A stretch of DNA of 37,564 nt from Patescibacteria group bacterium (GCA_022703425.1 JAKLDQ010000005.1:1-37564); one strand, 5' to 3'; counted from the first letter of the stretch, positions 1 through 6,293 are shown. Numbers and translations are program-made. Notes: a model not told the origin generated them from the letters alone.

Positions 1-106
1 TTTCCGGTTTGTGAAGGACGTTCAGCAGTTTTTGTTGCGAAAGCCCGTACTGTTTCATTTTAATTTTTGAGTGTTCTGTCCAGACAGTTTTTTTGTATGG
101 TTCCAT
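1..106 (-). CDS. Partial small protein, 3' end outside the window
   Basis: Reading leftwards from an ATG at 104-106, an open frame runs off the window after 35 codons. The visible part is basic and includes WTEHSKIKMKQYGLSQ followed by a leucine-rich stretch ending LHKPE. This resembles the start of small DUF4258-like proteins common in Patescibacteria (WT-HS-KM--Y-LS), which I recall from memory only. There is no Shine-Dalgarno sequence, as for most genes here. It lies directly downstream of the Gln/Asn-rich gene on the same strand. Confidence 0.5.
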   Translation of the reverse strand, partial: MEPYKKTVWTEHSKIKMKQYGLSQQKLLNVLHKPE

Positions 107-137
107 TTTTAAAAATGCCGGAAAGGCTGACGAACTG

Positions 138-926
138 CTAGTTTGATTTATTTAGAAGTTTAAACAGCCAGCCAAACAAACTGAATCCTTTCTGCGCACT
201 TTCCAGTGAATCTTCAACCTGCAAATTGGCTTGCTCCAAAATTCGGATCTGCTCTGTCAAAGTTTGGGCGTCGCCTTGGTTTACAATCTGGCTTTTAATC
301 TGATTCAGATTTTTAATTTCTTTGCGGTTTTGTTCAAGCAATTTTTGAGCGTTATTAATCTCGCCATAGTTATGACCAACTAAAAACTTAACAAAACCAC
401 TACGGCTTTGAATCTTCTGCAAACTGGCTTCAAGCTTTTCTTGGTTCTGATTTTGGGCATTTGCGATAGTTTTCACTTGCTGGCCGATTCCGCCGTTCCT
501 GTTGGCAACCTGAAGCATTTCCTGCACTGCATTGGCAACCTGGCTCCGCCTTTGGTCAGCGGTGCTTTTGATTTGACCTTTTGATCCTTCCTGTTCCTGA
601 GTTTGTATTAAATTGTTTTCACCCTGATTTCTTTCCTGGTTCTGATTTTGAACCTGTGTGCCGGTTCCTGTCTCATCCTGCAGCCTTTGCTGTGTCTGTT
701 GTTGGTTTTGCGTTCCTGTCGCCGGCTGATTTGCGCTTCCGTTTTGAGTCTGTTCGTTATTCTGCGTCTGAATCTGATTGCTTTCGCCCTGGTTTTCTGT
801 TTGGGTTTGTTGCAGAACCTGAACTTCAGCTCCGCTTTCATTGCCACTTTGACCCACAGCAGAAACAGTACCGGCGAAAAAAAGAATAGACGCTAAAATT
901 CCTGCCTTTAAAATTTTATTTCTCAT
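138..926 (-). CDS. Secreted Gln/Asn-rich low-complexity protein
   Basis: A 262-residue protein with a clear N-terminal signal peptide (MRNKILKAGILASILFF, then a small-residue region ending near VSAVG). Residues about 25-115 are extremely rich in Q and N, with iterated QTQNQ, ENQGE and QNNEQTQ stretches. Residues about 115-245 look helical, with many Gln and Lys and heptad-like spacing (ANAQNQNQEKLEASLQKIQS). The C-terminus SLFGWLFKLLNKSN is an amphipathic hydrophobic tail. No known domain is recognised. A secreted, possibly envelope-associated or aggregation-prone role is inference. An AGGA lies 8 bases before the ATG. A TTGACA at 980-985 could be its -35 box, but no good -10 follows. The three other-frame readings over this region are composition shadows. 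Confidence 0.8.
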   Translation of the reverse strand: MRNKILKAGILASILFFAGTVSAVGQSGNESGAEVQVLQQTQTENQGESNQIQTQNNEQTQNGSANQPATGTQNQQQTQQRLQDETGTGTQVQNQNQERNQGENNLIQTQEQEGSKGQIKSTADQRRSQVANAVQEMLQVANRNGGIGQQVKTIANAQNQNQEKLEASLQKIQSRSGFVKFLVGHNYGEINNAQKLLEQNRKEIKNLNQIKSQIVNQGDAQTLTEQIRILEQANLQVEDSLESAQKGFSLFGWLFKLLNKSN

Positions 927-1005
927 ATTTATTTCCTGCGCTTTCGCTGTTTAGCTTAAGCACAGGCAATTATAATTAATGTCAAGAGAAACGATTAAAT
1001 TAACT

Positions 1006-1046
1006 TGGTGGGCGGTACAGGATTCGAACCTGTGGCCTCTGTGGCC
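1006..1046 (-). pseudogene. Orphan tRNA 3' half (T-arm, acceptor strand, encoded CCA)
   Basis: On the minus strand this reads a variable-region AGGCC, a T-arm ACAGG-TTCGAAT-CCTGT, an acceptor strand ACCGCCC, discriminator A and an encoded CCA. No D-arm or anticodon arm precedes it. The complementary acceptor GGGCGGT is in the truncated tRNA 5' half starting at 1214, on the far side of tRNA-Val. It is the only T-loop in the window with a normal T at position 55. It may be a decayed tRNA, or the second half of a tRNA opened at the anticodon loop. The upper boundary is approximate. Confidence 0.7.
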
Positions 1047-1081
1047 GTTTACTTAAACTTTGTCTTCAAACACGCGGTTTG

Positions 1082-1153
1082 TGGGCGTTATAGGATTCGG
1101 ACCTATGGCCTCTCCGATGTGAACGGAACGCTCTACCGCTGAGCTAAACGCCC
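1082..1153 (-). tRNA. tRNA-Val (CAC)
   Basis: A complete 72-base cloverleaf. The acceptor GGGCGTT pairs perfectly with AACGCCC and the discriminator is A. The D-arm is GCTC-AGCGGTA-GAGC. The anticodon stem TTCCG/CGGAG encloses loop TTCACAT, giving anticodon CAC (codon GUG). The T-arm is ATAGG-TCCGAAT-CCTAT. CCA is not encoded (ACAA follows). Position 55 is C instead of the near-universal U, and G18 and G19 are present. Tandem truncated copies of its 5' half lie immediately upstream. Confidence 0.93.
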
Positions 1154-1275
1154 ATACTCAATCAAAATTTAAGTGGCCAATGAATGCAATGCTCTACCGC
1201 TGAGCTAACCGCCCGTACTCAATCAAATTTTAAGTGGCCGATGAACACTGCTGGACTGACCCCTCTGACTCGCCC
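1154..1275 (-). repeat. 61-bp tandem repeat of tRNA 5' halves (2 copies)
   Basis: Two adjacent 61-base units (1214-1154 and 1275-1215, minus strand) start with a tRNA-like 5' half. Each then continues through TTCAT, GGCCACTTAAA and TTTGATTGAGTA straight into the next GGGCG. The inner unit keeps a perfect D-arm (GCTCAGCGGTAGAGC) and acceptor GGGCGGT. The outer unit is degenerate in the D-arm. tRNA-Val at 1153 begins exactly one period further on, so it is in effect the third, complete member. This points to unequal recombination within a tRNA cluster. Confidence 0.85.
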
Positions 1276-1309
1276 ATTCAGATATTTTAACATTTTTTCA
1301 AAAAAATAA

Positions 1310-1350
1310 GCAATAAAAGAGCGCCGGAATGAGCATTGCTCATCCGGCGC
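1310..1350 (-). terminator. Rho-independent terminator of the 201-residue gene
   Basis: A long stem GCGCCGG-ATGAGC closing on itself around 1321-1350, with one mismatch per arm, is followed on the minus strand by CTCTTTTATTG. It lies just beyond the stop codon at 1358. Confidence 0.85.
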
Positions 1351-1357
1351 ATCAAAA

Positions 1358-1963
1358 CTATATTATGTGCGGTTTCCTGACGATCGGCCACTGTCCGCGG
1401 TCGATCCAGGGCTCGCCATTTTTCCTGCCCCCAAGAAGCTCCCGCATCAGTTTCGGCAAAGTGCCGGACTTTTGGGCTGATGGAAACTTAATGAAAAGCA
1501 AAGACGTACATGGATTGTTTTCGTCCCACGCCCTTCGGTTTTCTGTTTTGGGATCGCGTCCGTGCCTGCGCATTTGTTCTGTGACATTCGCATAAATAAC
1601 TTTTTTCAGGTCTTCCATTGCCTGTTCTGAATTTCGTCCGGCGAGGGACAAAATTCTTTTCTTGTCGTCCTCGGAAATACCCGGGAAGCCGTACGCCTCC
1701 ACAATCGCAAGACAGACCGCAACGTATGTCGGGTCGCATATGACCATTTCGCCGAGCTCCTTTGAAATGGTTGCAAACCTGACTCTCGTGCGGTATTTCT
1801 CCAGCGTTATCCTTTCAATCTCGTCGTAAATTGCGGGAGAAACTGTCGCAATCTGCAAGACACGAGGTGCTGAGCGCCTGTTCTCTTCTCCAAAAAACGT
1901 GAAGAGTAAATACAGAATCACCATCGCAACAATGAGATTAGGTGCATCTCCGAATTTTTTCAC
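1358..1963 (-). CDS. Orphan protein with N-terminal membrane anchor
   Basis: 201 residues, not recognised. Residues 10-24 (LIVAMVILYLLFTFF) form one transmembrane segment or uncleaved signal. The rest is soluble and charged, with CDPTYVAVCLAIVEAYGFPG in the middle and a Gly/Lys/Arg-rich tail. The GTG start at 1961-1963 is supported by AAGGAG six bases upstream and by a textbook promoter at 2017-2045. It is monocistronic, with its own terminator. Codon use is more G/C-rich than in the ribosomal genes alongside. It belongs to the orphan class described in the findings. The function cannot be inferred. Confidence 0.8.
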   Translation of the reverse strand: MKKFGDAPNLIVAMVILYLLFTFFGEENRRSAPRVLQIATVSPAIYDEIERITLEKYRTRVRFATISKELGEMVICDPTYVAVCLAIVEAYGFPGISEDDKKRILSLAGRNSEQAMEDLKKVIYANVTEQMRRHGRDPKTENRRAWDENNPCTSLLFIKFPSAQKSGTLPKLMRELLGGRKNGEPWIDRGQWPIVRKPHII

Positions 1964-2016
1964 TGCAGTCTCCTTCTTTGGGCAGTTTTGGTTTTGGTAT
2001 TTAATGTCCTGTATTA

Positions 2017-2045
2017 ATTATATCATGTTATGCTCTTATTGTCAA
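2017..2045 (-). promoter_or_regulatory. Sigma70-type promoter of the 201-residue gene
   Basis: On the minus strand, exact TTGACA (2040-2045), a 17-base spacer and exact TATAAT (2017-2022). Transcription would start near 2010, giving a leader of about 47 bases. Confidence 0.85.
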
Positions 2046-2060
2046 TAGTATCAGCAGAAA

Positions 2061-2091
2061 CAAAAACAGCCCTAAAAGTTCGGGCTGTTTT
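2061..2091 (-). terminator. Terminator of rplJ-rplL
   Basis: Stem AACAGCCC / GGGCTGTT with an eight-base loop, followed by TTTTG on the minus strand, just past the rplL stop. Confidence 0.9.
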
Positions 2092-2101
2092 CGCTGAAAT
2101 T

Positions 2102-2506
2102 TTATTTAATTTCAACCTTAGCGCCTGCTGCTGCAAATTTCTTTGCAATTTCGTCAGCTTCCTCTTTCTTTACTCCCTCTTTGACCAACTGAGCTGTTCC
2201 GGCTGCTGCTGCGTCAACCAGGTCTTTTGATTCCTTCAGACCCTTGGCTGTAACGTCTCTGACAACCTTGATAACCTCAATTTTTTGTGCGCCGACTTCC
2301 TTCAATTCAACATTGAAAGATGTTTTCTCTTCAGCCGGAGCTGCTGCACCTGCGGCAACAACTGCAACCGGAGCTGCTGCTGAAACGCCGAATTTTCCCT
2401 CCAAAACTTTTACTAATTCGGCCAGTTCAACAACTGACATTTTCTCGATTTCAGATACCAGCTTTTGAAATTTTTCTGGCACTTCTACGTTATTTTCTTC
2501 TGCCAT
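2102..2506 (-). CDS. rplL: Large ribosomal subunit protein bL12 (L7/L12)
   Basis: 134 residues. The N-terminal dimerisation helices ([21 protein letters not shown]) are followed by an Ala-rich hinge (about 44-60). The C-terminal factor-binding domain starts at [22 protein letters not shown] and contains the conserved GLKESKDLV. The C-terminal domain carries a small Ala/Gly/Thr insert (AAAAGTAQ) after KDLV compared with E. coli, which makes the protein somewhat longer than the usual ~120. bL12 forms the stalk with uL10 and recruits translation GTPases. It is 11 bases downstream of rplJ and shares its promoter. No SD precedes the ATG. Confidence 0.97.
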   Translation of the reverse strand: MAEENNVEVPEKFQKLVSEIEKMSVVELAELVKVLEGKFGVSAAAPVAVVAAGAAAPAEEKTSFNVELKEVGAQKIEVIKVVRDVTAKGLKESKDLVDAAAAGTAQLVKEGVKKEEADEIAKKFAAAGAKVEIK

Positions 2507-2517
2507 GATTTTTATAA

Positions 2518-3018
2518 TTAAACTGTTTGTTTTTCTCTTATTTTATCCAGAACTCTTGCAAGGCTCGACATCGGGCTGGCAATTGAACCAACCAATCTGC
2601 CCAGCAATTCGTTTCTGGAAGGAATATTGGCTAAAACCAACACTCTTTCTTTTTCGATAAATCTGTTCTCAAAAATTCCGCCCAGAATCTTGAAATTTTC
2701 ATTTGTTTTTGCAAACTGGTTTGAAATTCTTGCCGGAGCAACTTCGTCTTCCACTCCTATAACCAAAGCCAGCTGTCCTGGGACGTTCTTTTTGATTTTA
2801 TTCCAGAAAGAAACATTAGACTGCCCGAGGGCGATTCTAATCAAGGTTTTCTTTCCGATTTTGAGCATGCAACCTGCTTCTTTGAGGTTTTTTCTCAAAT
2901 TAAAAAGATCCTTTGAGTTTACTTTTGTAAAATCGACAAAAATTATCGATTTCTTGTTCGAAACTTTTTCTTTAAGGTCTTTTATCTGTTTTGTTTTTTG
3001 TTCTTTTGTTAAAGGCAT
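2518..3018 (-). CDS. rplJ: Large ribosomal subunit protein uL10
   Basis: 166 residues, normal family length. The N-terminal part [20 protein letters not shown] and the [20 protein letters not shown] region match the rRNA-binding domain, and the C-terminal helix ([17 protein letters not shown]) matches the bL12-binding spine. uL10 anchors bL12 dimers on the ribosome. It represses its own operon by binding the leader at 3035-3160. A modest AAGGA precedes the ATG, one of the few SD-like sites on a housekeeping gene here. The usual upstream partners rplK and rplA are not in this window. Confidence 0.97.
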   Translation of the reverse strand: MPLTKEQKTKQIKDLKEKVSNKKSIIFVDFTKVNSKDLFNLRKNLKEAGCMLKIGKKTLIRIALGQSNVSFWNKIKKNVPGQLALVIGVEDEVAPARISNQFAKTNENFKILGGIFENRFIEKERVLVLANIPSRNELLGRLVGSIASPMSSLARVLDKIREKQTV

Positions 3019-3034
3019 ATTCCTTTATTTTATT

Positions 3035-3160
3035 CAACTAAAAAGCCTGTGTTTCCACAGACAACGACCTCAAGCCAGCATAAAGCTGGTATCTTGCCTC
3101 GGCAGGAAATTTTATGTACCCATTAAGGGCGACAACCTGCTGTCTGTGGCTATTTAGTTA
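3035..3160 (-). ncRNA. Ribosomal protein L10 leader (autoregulatory mRNA element)
   Basis: The leader between the promoter and rplJ is closed by a long-range helix AACTAAATAGCC / GGCTTTTTAGTT. Inside are the elements typical of the L10 leader family (Rfam L10_leader): CCACAGACAGCAGG pairing with GTCTGTGG, the CCTGCCGAGGCAA kink-turn-like segment, and the hairpin ACCAGC-TTTAT-GCTGG. The complex of L10 with L7/L12 binds this RNA and represses translation. It was recognised by motif, without a covariance search. Confidence 0.9.
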
Positions 3161-3167
3161 TGGCATA

Positions 3168-3196
3168 ATATTAATCTATTTTTCTCTCCTTGTCAA
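3168..3196 (-). promoter_or_regulatory. Promoter of rplJ-rplL
   Basis: Minus strand TTGACA (3191-3196), 17-base spacer, TAATAT (3168-3173). The predicted start is right at the 5' edge of the L10 leader. Confidence 0.88.
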
Positions 3197-3204
3197 GCGC
3201 AATC

Positions 3205-3231
3205 AAAAAGAGCCCCTTTAGGGCTCTCCTT
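3205..3231 (-). terminator. Terminator after mltG
   Basis: Hairpin AGAGCCC / GGGCTCT at 3209-3227 with TTTTT on the minus strand. It follows the mltG stop and insulates the rplJ promoter. Runs of A flank both sides, so it could work in both directions. Confidence 0.85.
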
Positions 3232-3233
3232 TT

Positions 3234-4253
3234 TTACCTCAAATACTGCGCGCGGGCAATGTTGTGCTGTTCAAATGTTTTGCTGAATATTGTCCTGCCA
3301 GATCCCGATGCCGACAGATAATAAAGATATTCTGTTTTCGTAGGATAAACCGCCGCTGTTATCGAATCTATTCCCGGATTTGAAATCGGCCCGGCAGGCA
3401 AACCTTTGTATTTATATGTGTTGTATGGAGAGTCTATTTTTGTGTCCTTTATTGCAACTCCCGCGTCGCTTTTTCCTGTTATATAGTTTACAGTCGAATC
3501 AACCTGCAGGGGCATATCAATGGAAAGGCGCTTCCACAATATCCCCGAAACAATTTTTTTGTCATTCAGACTTCTCACCTCTTTTTCAATAATTGAGGCC
3601 ATCGTTATAATTTCAAAAACCGATTTTTTTTGTTTTGCAATTTCTTCTCTCAATTCCGGAGTAAGCTTTTTGTCAAAATTTGTCAGTATTTTTTGCATTA
3701 CATCCCTCGCCTCCTCCCCCAGCGACACCTGATATGTGTCGGGAAAGAGATATCCTTCAAGCCCTATGTCCCTTGGCTTGTCAGTAAGAACCGGAAAGTC
3801 CCTGCTGAAATCTTCCTGCGCCAGGTTTAAAAATTCCTCTTCTGTGCAGATTTCTTTTTCTTCAAGATATTTTGCAATGTCATATTTGTCCCAGCCTTCA
3901 AGAATTGTCACTTTCTGCCTGATTACATCTCCTTGAACCAGTTTTCTTACTATTTCTGCAGTCGACATCGACGGAGAAAGCGAATATTTTCCCGCCTTCA
4001 CTTTGCCATGCTGGAGCGTGGCAATAACAAACCCGCGAAAAAACAAACTGCTTTTGATAATACCCATTTCTTCGAGCTGCTGGGCAATTTCATCGTCGCC
4101 CCATCCTTTCGGAGCCGTATAAACAATACTGTCTTTCGATAAAAAATTCACGGGAATGTAAATTTCCCACACAATTAAGAGCAAAATAAATGCGCCCAAA
4201 ACCGAGAAGGCGCGCCCAGCATATTTTAAAATTTGTTTTTTGTTGATTATCAT
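3234..4253 (-). CDS. mltG: Endolytic murein transglycosylase MltG (YceG-like)
   Basis: 339 residues from the ATG at 4251-4253. A longer open frame exists, but its N-terminal 52 residues overlap the upstream gene and are not MltG-like. An N-terminal membrane anchor (about 12-32, FSVLGAFILLLIVWEIYIPV) leads into a LysM-like part (PKGWGDDEIAQQLEEMGII). The YceG catalytic core follows: EGYLFPDTYQV, then MASIIEKEV with the catalytic Glu, and GLPAGPISNPG near the C-terminus. MltG cleaves nascent peptidoglycan glycan strands at the outer face of the membrane and limits their length. The stop of the upstream 113-residue gene overlaps this ATG (TAATG), which implies translational coupling. Confidence 0.95.
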   Translation of the reverse strand: MIINKKQILKYAGRAFSVLGAFILLLIVWEIYIPVNFLSKDSIVYTAPKGWGDDEIAQQLEEMGIIKSSLFFRGFVIATLQHGKVKAGKYSLSPSMSTAEIVRKLVQGDVIRQKVTILEGWDKYDIAKYLEEKEICTEEEFLNLAQEDFSRDFPVLTDKPRDIGLEGYLFPDTYQVSLGEEARDVMQKILTNFDKKLTPELREEIAKQKKSVFEIITMASIIEKEVRSLNDKKIVSGILWKRLSIDMPLQVDSTVNYITGKSDAGVAIKDTKIDSPYNTYKYKGLPAGPISNPGIDSITAAVYPTKTEYLYYLSASGSGRTIFSKTFEQHNIARAQYLR

Positions 4254-4594
4254 TACAACAGTTTTCCTTGTCTTAAGATTTTTGAAACTTCGGCAACCCT
4301 TTTCTGTCCTTCGTCTGTTACCAAAAAATACGTTTTGGGGTCGCCAATTATTAATTTTTCGTCCCGCAGGAACCTTAACGGCCTGTCCAGCTTGCGGGAA
4401 TCCGGCCATATGGGATATCTGTGAAATTTTATTGAATCAGGAAAAAGAAAAAAACATTCCTTGACCAGCCGTTCAAAACTGCATTCTTCGTTATTGGAAA
4501 TCACCGAATGTATGCAAAAAAGTATAAGATCGTTTGCAGTAACGGATAAATTTTTTCCTATGAGCAGAAATTTATTTTCCTTCTTGCTTTTCAT
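4253..4594 (-). CDS. Conserved small protein, winged-helix-like C-terminus
   Basis: 113 residues. The C-terminal half (LDRPLRFLRDEKLIIGDPKTYFLVTDEGQKR) has the helix, beta-hairpin and TDEG layout seen in winged-helix proteins. The middle holds PDSIKFHRYPIWPDSRK. I know similar sequences next to mltG or GIY-YIG genes in Patescibacteria only as hypothetical proteins. It is coupled to mltG by a TAATG overlap and starts five bases after the GIY-YIG stop, so the three genes probably form one transcript. DNA binding is inference. Confidence 0.75.
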   Translation of the reverse strand: MKSKKENKFLLIGKNLSVTANDLILFCIHSVISNNEECSFERLVKECFFLFPDSIKFHRYPIWPDSRKLDRPLRFLRDEKLIIGDPKTYFLVTDEGQKRVAEVSKILRQGKLL

Positions 4595-4599
4595 ATCAG

Positions 4600-4854
4600 T
4601 TATCTTTCAAAGTAGTTCTTCATCATCCCTTTAATCGTTTTCCATCCCCACCCACTTTTCAAATATTTTTCTCTATTTCTTGCGTCAATCCTGTCGAGAA
4701 AACCTTCATAGAAAATCAATTTATATGGGCGAAATGGCCGAGTAGATTTGTTTTTACCGGAATTGTGTTCTTTGAATCTTTTTCTTAAATCTGAAGTATG
4801 GCCGATATACAAGCTGTCATTTTTCTTGCTTTGAAAGATATACACGTAATACAT
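4600..4854 (-). CDS. GIY-YIG domain endonuclease (UPF0213/YhbQ type)
   Basis: 84 residues consisting of a single GIY-YIG domain. YYVYIFQSKKNDSLYIGHT carries the paired tyrosine motif, followed by the catalytic region DLRKRFKEHN, then FYEGF and the RNREKYLKSG helix containing the conserved Glu. Stand-alone proteins of this kind are widespread and poorly characterised; some cleave DNA. The start codon and first codons lie inside the palindromic element at 4843-4969, because codons 2-4 read TATTACGTG, the element's core motif. No SD is present. Confidence 0.88.
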   Translation of the reverse strand: MYYVYIFQSKKNDSLYIGHTSDLRKRFKEHNSGKNKSTRPFRPYKLIFYEGFLDRIDARNREKYLKSGWGWKTIKGMMKNYFER

Positions 4855-4969
4855 GCCGCGAAGGCATCACGTAATAAATTGCTGCGCAATTTAAACGTGA
4901 TAGCCACGTTTAAATTTTGAAAAATTCAATACTCGCAAGCCACGTTAATTTTTCAAAATTTATTACGTG
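4843..4969. repeat. Nested palindromic element between GIY-YIG gene and tRNA-Trp
   Basis: CACGTAATA occurs at 4843-4851 and 4868-4876 and inverted at 4961-4969. The outer arms 4868-4880 and 4957-4969 are perfect 13-bp inverted repeats. Inside are three further dyads: AATTGC/GCAATT (4877-4891), TTTAAACGTG/CACGTTTAAA (4890-4914) and a perfect 16-bp pair (4911-4926 and 4947-4962). The right end touches the CCA of tRNA-Trp. The other end includes the first codons of the GIY-YIG gene. No dispersed copy was found by eye in this window. Confidence 0.8.
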
Positions 4970-5041
4970 GCAGGGGCTGAGGGAATCGGACCCCCATCCG
5001 TGGTTTTGGAGACCACTATTTTACCATTAAACTAAGCCCCC
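4968..5041 (-). tRNA. tRNA-Trp (CCA)
   Basis: Acceptor GGGGGCT pairs with AGCCCCT (one G-T at position 1-72). Discriminator G, typical for Trp, is followed by an encoded CCA. The anticodon arm is GTGGT-CTCCAAA-ACCAC, anticodon CCA. The D-loop is AATGGTAA with G18 and G19. The T-arm is GGGGG-TCCGATT-CCCTC, so position 55 is C rather than U. A TATAAA sits 5-10 bases upstream of the 5' end. Confidence 0.93.
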
Positions 5042-5102
5042 TATTTATACAAAGTAACATATCGGCGCATAAATTTCAATATAAAAATTTTACCGAAAAT
5101 GG

Positions 5103-5108
5103 TATAAT
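5103..5108 (+). promoter_or_regulatory. Likely -10 box of a leaderless gene
   Basis: Exact TATAAT ends six bases before the ATG at 5115, so transcription would begin at or next to the start codon. The -35 region is A/T-rich without a clear match. There is no SD. Confidence 0.45.
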
Positions 5109-5114
5109 TATTGC

Positions 5115-5312
5115 ATGAGATGGTACAAAAAACCGCTTTTTAAAATCATCGTCATCGCGTTTATTGTTTTACTGTATGCCGGAGTGTTTTTTGCAGAAAA
5201 GATGTTTCCGGTCATATCTGAATACACCCTTTGGTTCTTCCAGTTAAGCTGGGCTGCCGCTTTTATAATTTTCGTGCTTTTGTTCATCAGAAAACTCGAC
5301 AATCGCTACTGA
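5115..5312 (+). CDS. Small two-pass membrane protein
   Basis: 65 residues: a short basic N-terminus, one transmembrane helix at about 9-27 (FKIIVIAFIVLLYAGVFFA), a short loop, a second helix at about 38-58 (LWFFQLSWAAAFIIFVLLFI) and RKLDNRY at the C-terminus. It is not recognised. The antiparallel frame over the same bases encodes no plausible protein. A TATAAT immediately upstream and a strong hairpin after the stop support a real gene. The function is unknown. Confidence 0.55.
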   Translation: MRWYKKPLFKIIVIAFIVLLYAGVFFAEKMFPVISEYTLWFFQLSWAAAFIIFVLLFIRKLDNRY

Positions 5313-5317
5313 TTCCA

Positions 5318-5342
5318 ACGGCTCAACAGCCTGTTGAGCCGT
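5318..5342 (+). terminator. Strong hairpin after the 65-residue gene
   Basis: Perfect 12-bp arms ACGGCTCAACAG / CTGTTGAGCCGT with a one-base spacer. No T-run follows, so it may be an mRNA 3' end structure rather than a true intrinsic terminator. Confidence 0.5.
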
Positions 5343-5360
5343 CTACTCGTTTGAGTAAAT

Positions 5361-5393
5361 CGTAAAATAAAAGCCCTTGGCTGCGCCTCGGGC
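5361..5393 (-). terminator. Terminator of the 244-residue orphan
   Basis: GCCC / GGGC stem with a 13-base loop that can extend internally (GAGGCGCAGCC), followed on the minus strand by TTTTATTTT. Confidence 0.75.
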
Positions 5394-5412
5394 ATTTTAA
5401 TTTGATTTTAGG

Positions 5413-6147
5413 TTAAGGAATTGTTTTCAGACTGCGCACGGGGTGCAGGACCATCTTCCGCCCGTTGAGGCGAAGCACTCTTTTCTTTCTTGCAAAAAGG
5501 CAATGTTCGCGCAAAGCATTGCGCATGAACATCGGCACCTGCTCGCGCATTACCAGAAGCTGTTCTGCCCTGCTCATTCTCGGCGTAAAAAGTTTCAAAT
5601 ATGCTTCTCCCGCAGAGACTGCCGGGCGCGGAACTGCGCCGGCAACAAAACACTCATGATCGAATATAAGGCGTATTGCCATCAACAGAGGTTCTGCCGG
5701 AAACACGGACATATCGGCCTTTGTATATAAAAGAGTCCTTGGACTGAATGTTTTGCCAAAAACCTGCTTGGAGCACGAGAAAAAAACTTTCTGTCCGTTC
5801 CAGTACACTCCTTTTTCATAAATGCGCAGGCCTTTGAACTTTCCCCTGTTTTCTCTGGCTTTTCTTGATGCCAGATTCCAATCTATTAAAGTTGTTTCAA
5901 CAAGAATCCTGCTGGTGTAAAGAGGACTGCAGACGTTTACCGCTGCGGCTTTTATGTTTGGATTCCACGGAAGAAAATCCGTTTTCACAAGAAAATAATC
6001 GTCCGTTTCCAAAAACATCGTCCCTGCAGGCACATCCTGCCGAAGGCATCCGCAAGGCAGAACAGTGTCGAGATTGCATCCTCCTCTAAAAAATCTCCAG
6101 AGATTGTGGATCACTTTGGACACTAGCAGTCCGTCCCGGCTTTTCAT
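5413..6147 (-). CDS. Orphan protein of unknown function
   Basis: 244 residues with no recognised domain and no signal peptide or membrane helix. Six cysteines are scattered and do not form a motif. It is rich in Arg, Leu and Phe, and the C-terminus (KKRVLRLNGRKMVLHPVRSLK) is strongly basic. AGGGGGA lies upstream of the ATG. An exact TTGACA / TATAAT promoter sits at 6212-6241. The leader contains the hairpin GCTGCAAA / TTTGCAGC. It is monocistronic with its own terminator. It may act on nucleic acid because of its basic tail, but that is a guess. Confidence 0.75.
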   Translation of the reverse strand: MKSRDGLLVSKVIHNLWRFFRGGCNLDTVLPCGCLRQDVPAGTMFLETDDYFLVKTDFLPWNPNIKAAAVNVCSPLYTSRILVETTLIDWNLASRKARENRGKFKGLRIYEKGVYWNGQKVFFSCSKQVFGKTFSPRTLLYTKADMSVFPAEPLLMAIRLIFDHECFVAGAVPRPAVSAGEAYLKLFTPRMSRAEQLLVMREQVPMFMRNALREHCLFARKKRVLRLNGRKMVLHPVRSLKTIP

Positions 6148-6211
6148 CCCTAATTCCCCCTAACCATGTTAGAGCTGCAAATCCATTTTGCAGCAAAAAA
6201 GAACTAGAGCT

Positions 6212-6241
6212 ATTATAATGTCTGCCTTGACAAAATGTCAA
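6212..6241 (-). promoter_or_regulatory. Promoter of the 244-residue orphan, -35 inside a palindrome
   Basis: Minus strand TTGACA (6236-6241), 18-base spacer, TATAAT (6212-6217). The -35 hexamer forms one arm of the perfect inverted repeat TTGACATTTTGTCAA (6227-6241), a candidate operator. Confidence 0.8.
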
Positions 6242-6250
6242 CAGTGGAAA

Positions 6251-6279
6251 ACAAAAATCCGGCGGATACCGCCGGATTT
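6251..6279 (-). terminator. Terminator of the PD-(D/E)XK nuclease gene
   Basis: AAATCCGGCGG / CCGCCGGATTT hairpin followed by TTTTTGTTTT on the minus strand, 15 bases beyond the stop. Confidence 0.9.
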
Positions 6280-6293
6280 CAGTACTGTAAATT

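Noticed and set aside
4254-4409. 52-residue extension of mltG
   Set aside because: It lies wholly inside the upstream 113-residue gene. The TAATG junction gives the natural coupled start at 4253.
5108-5302. 64-codon frame antisense to the 65-residue membrane protein
   Set aside because: It has no promoter or SD and a composition without protein-like pattern. The plus-strand frame has two clear membrane helices and a TATAAT.
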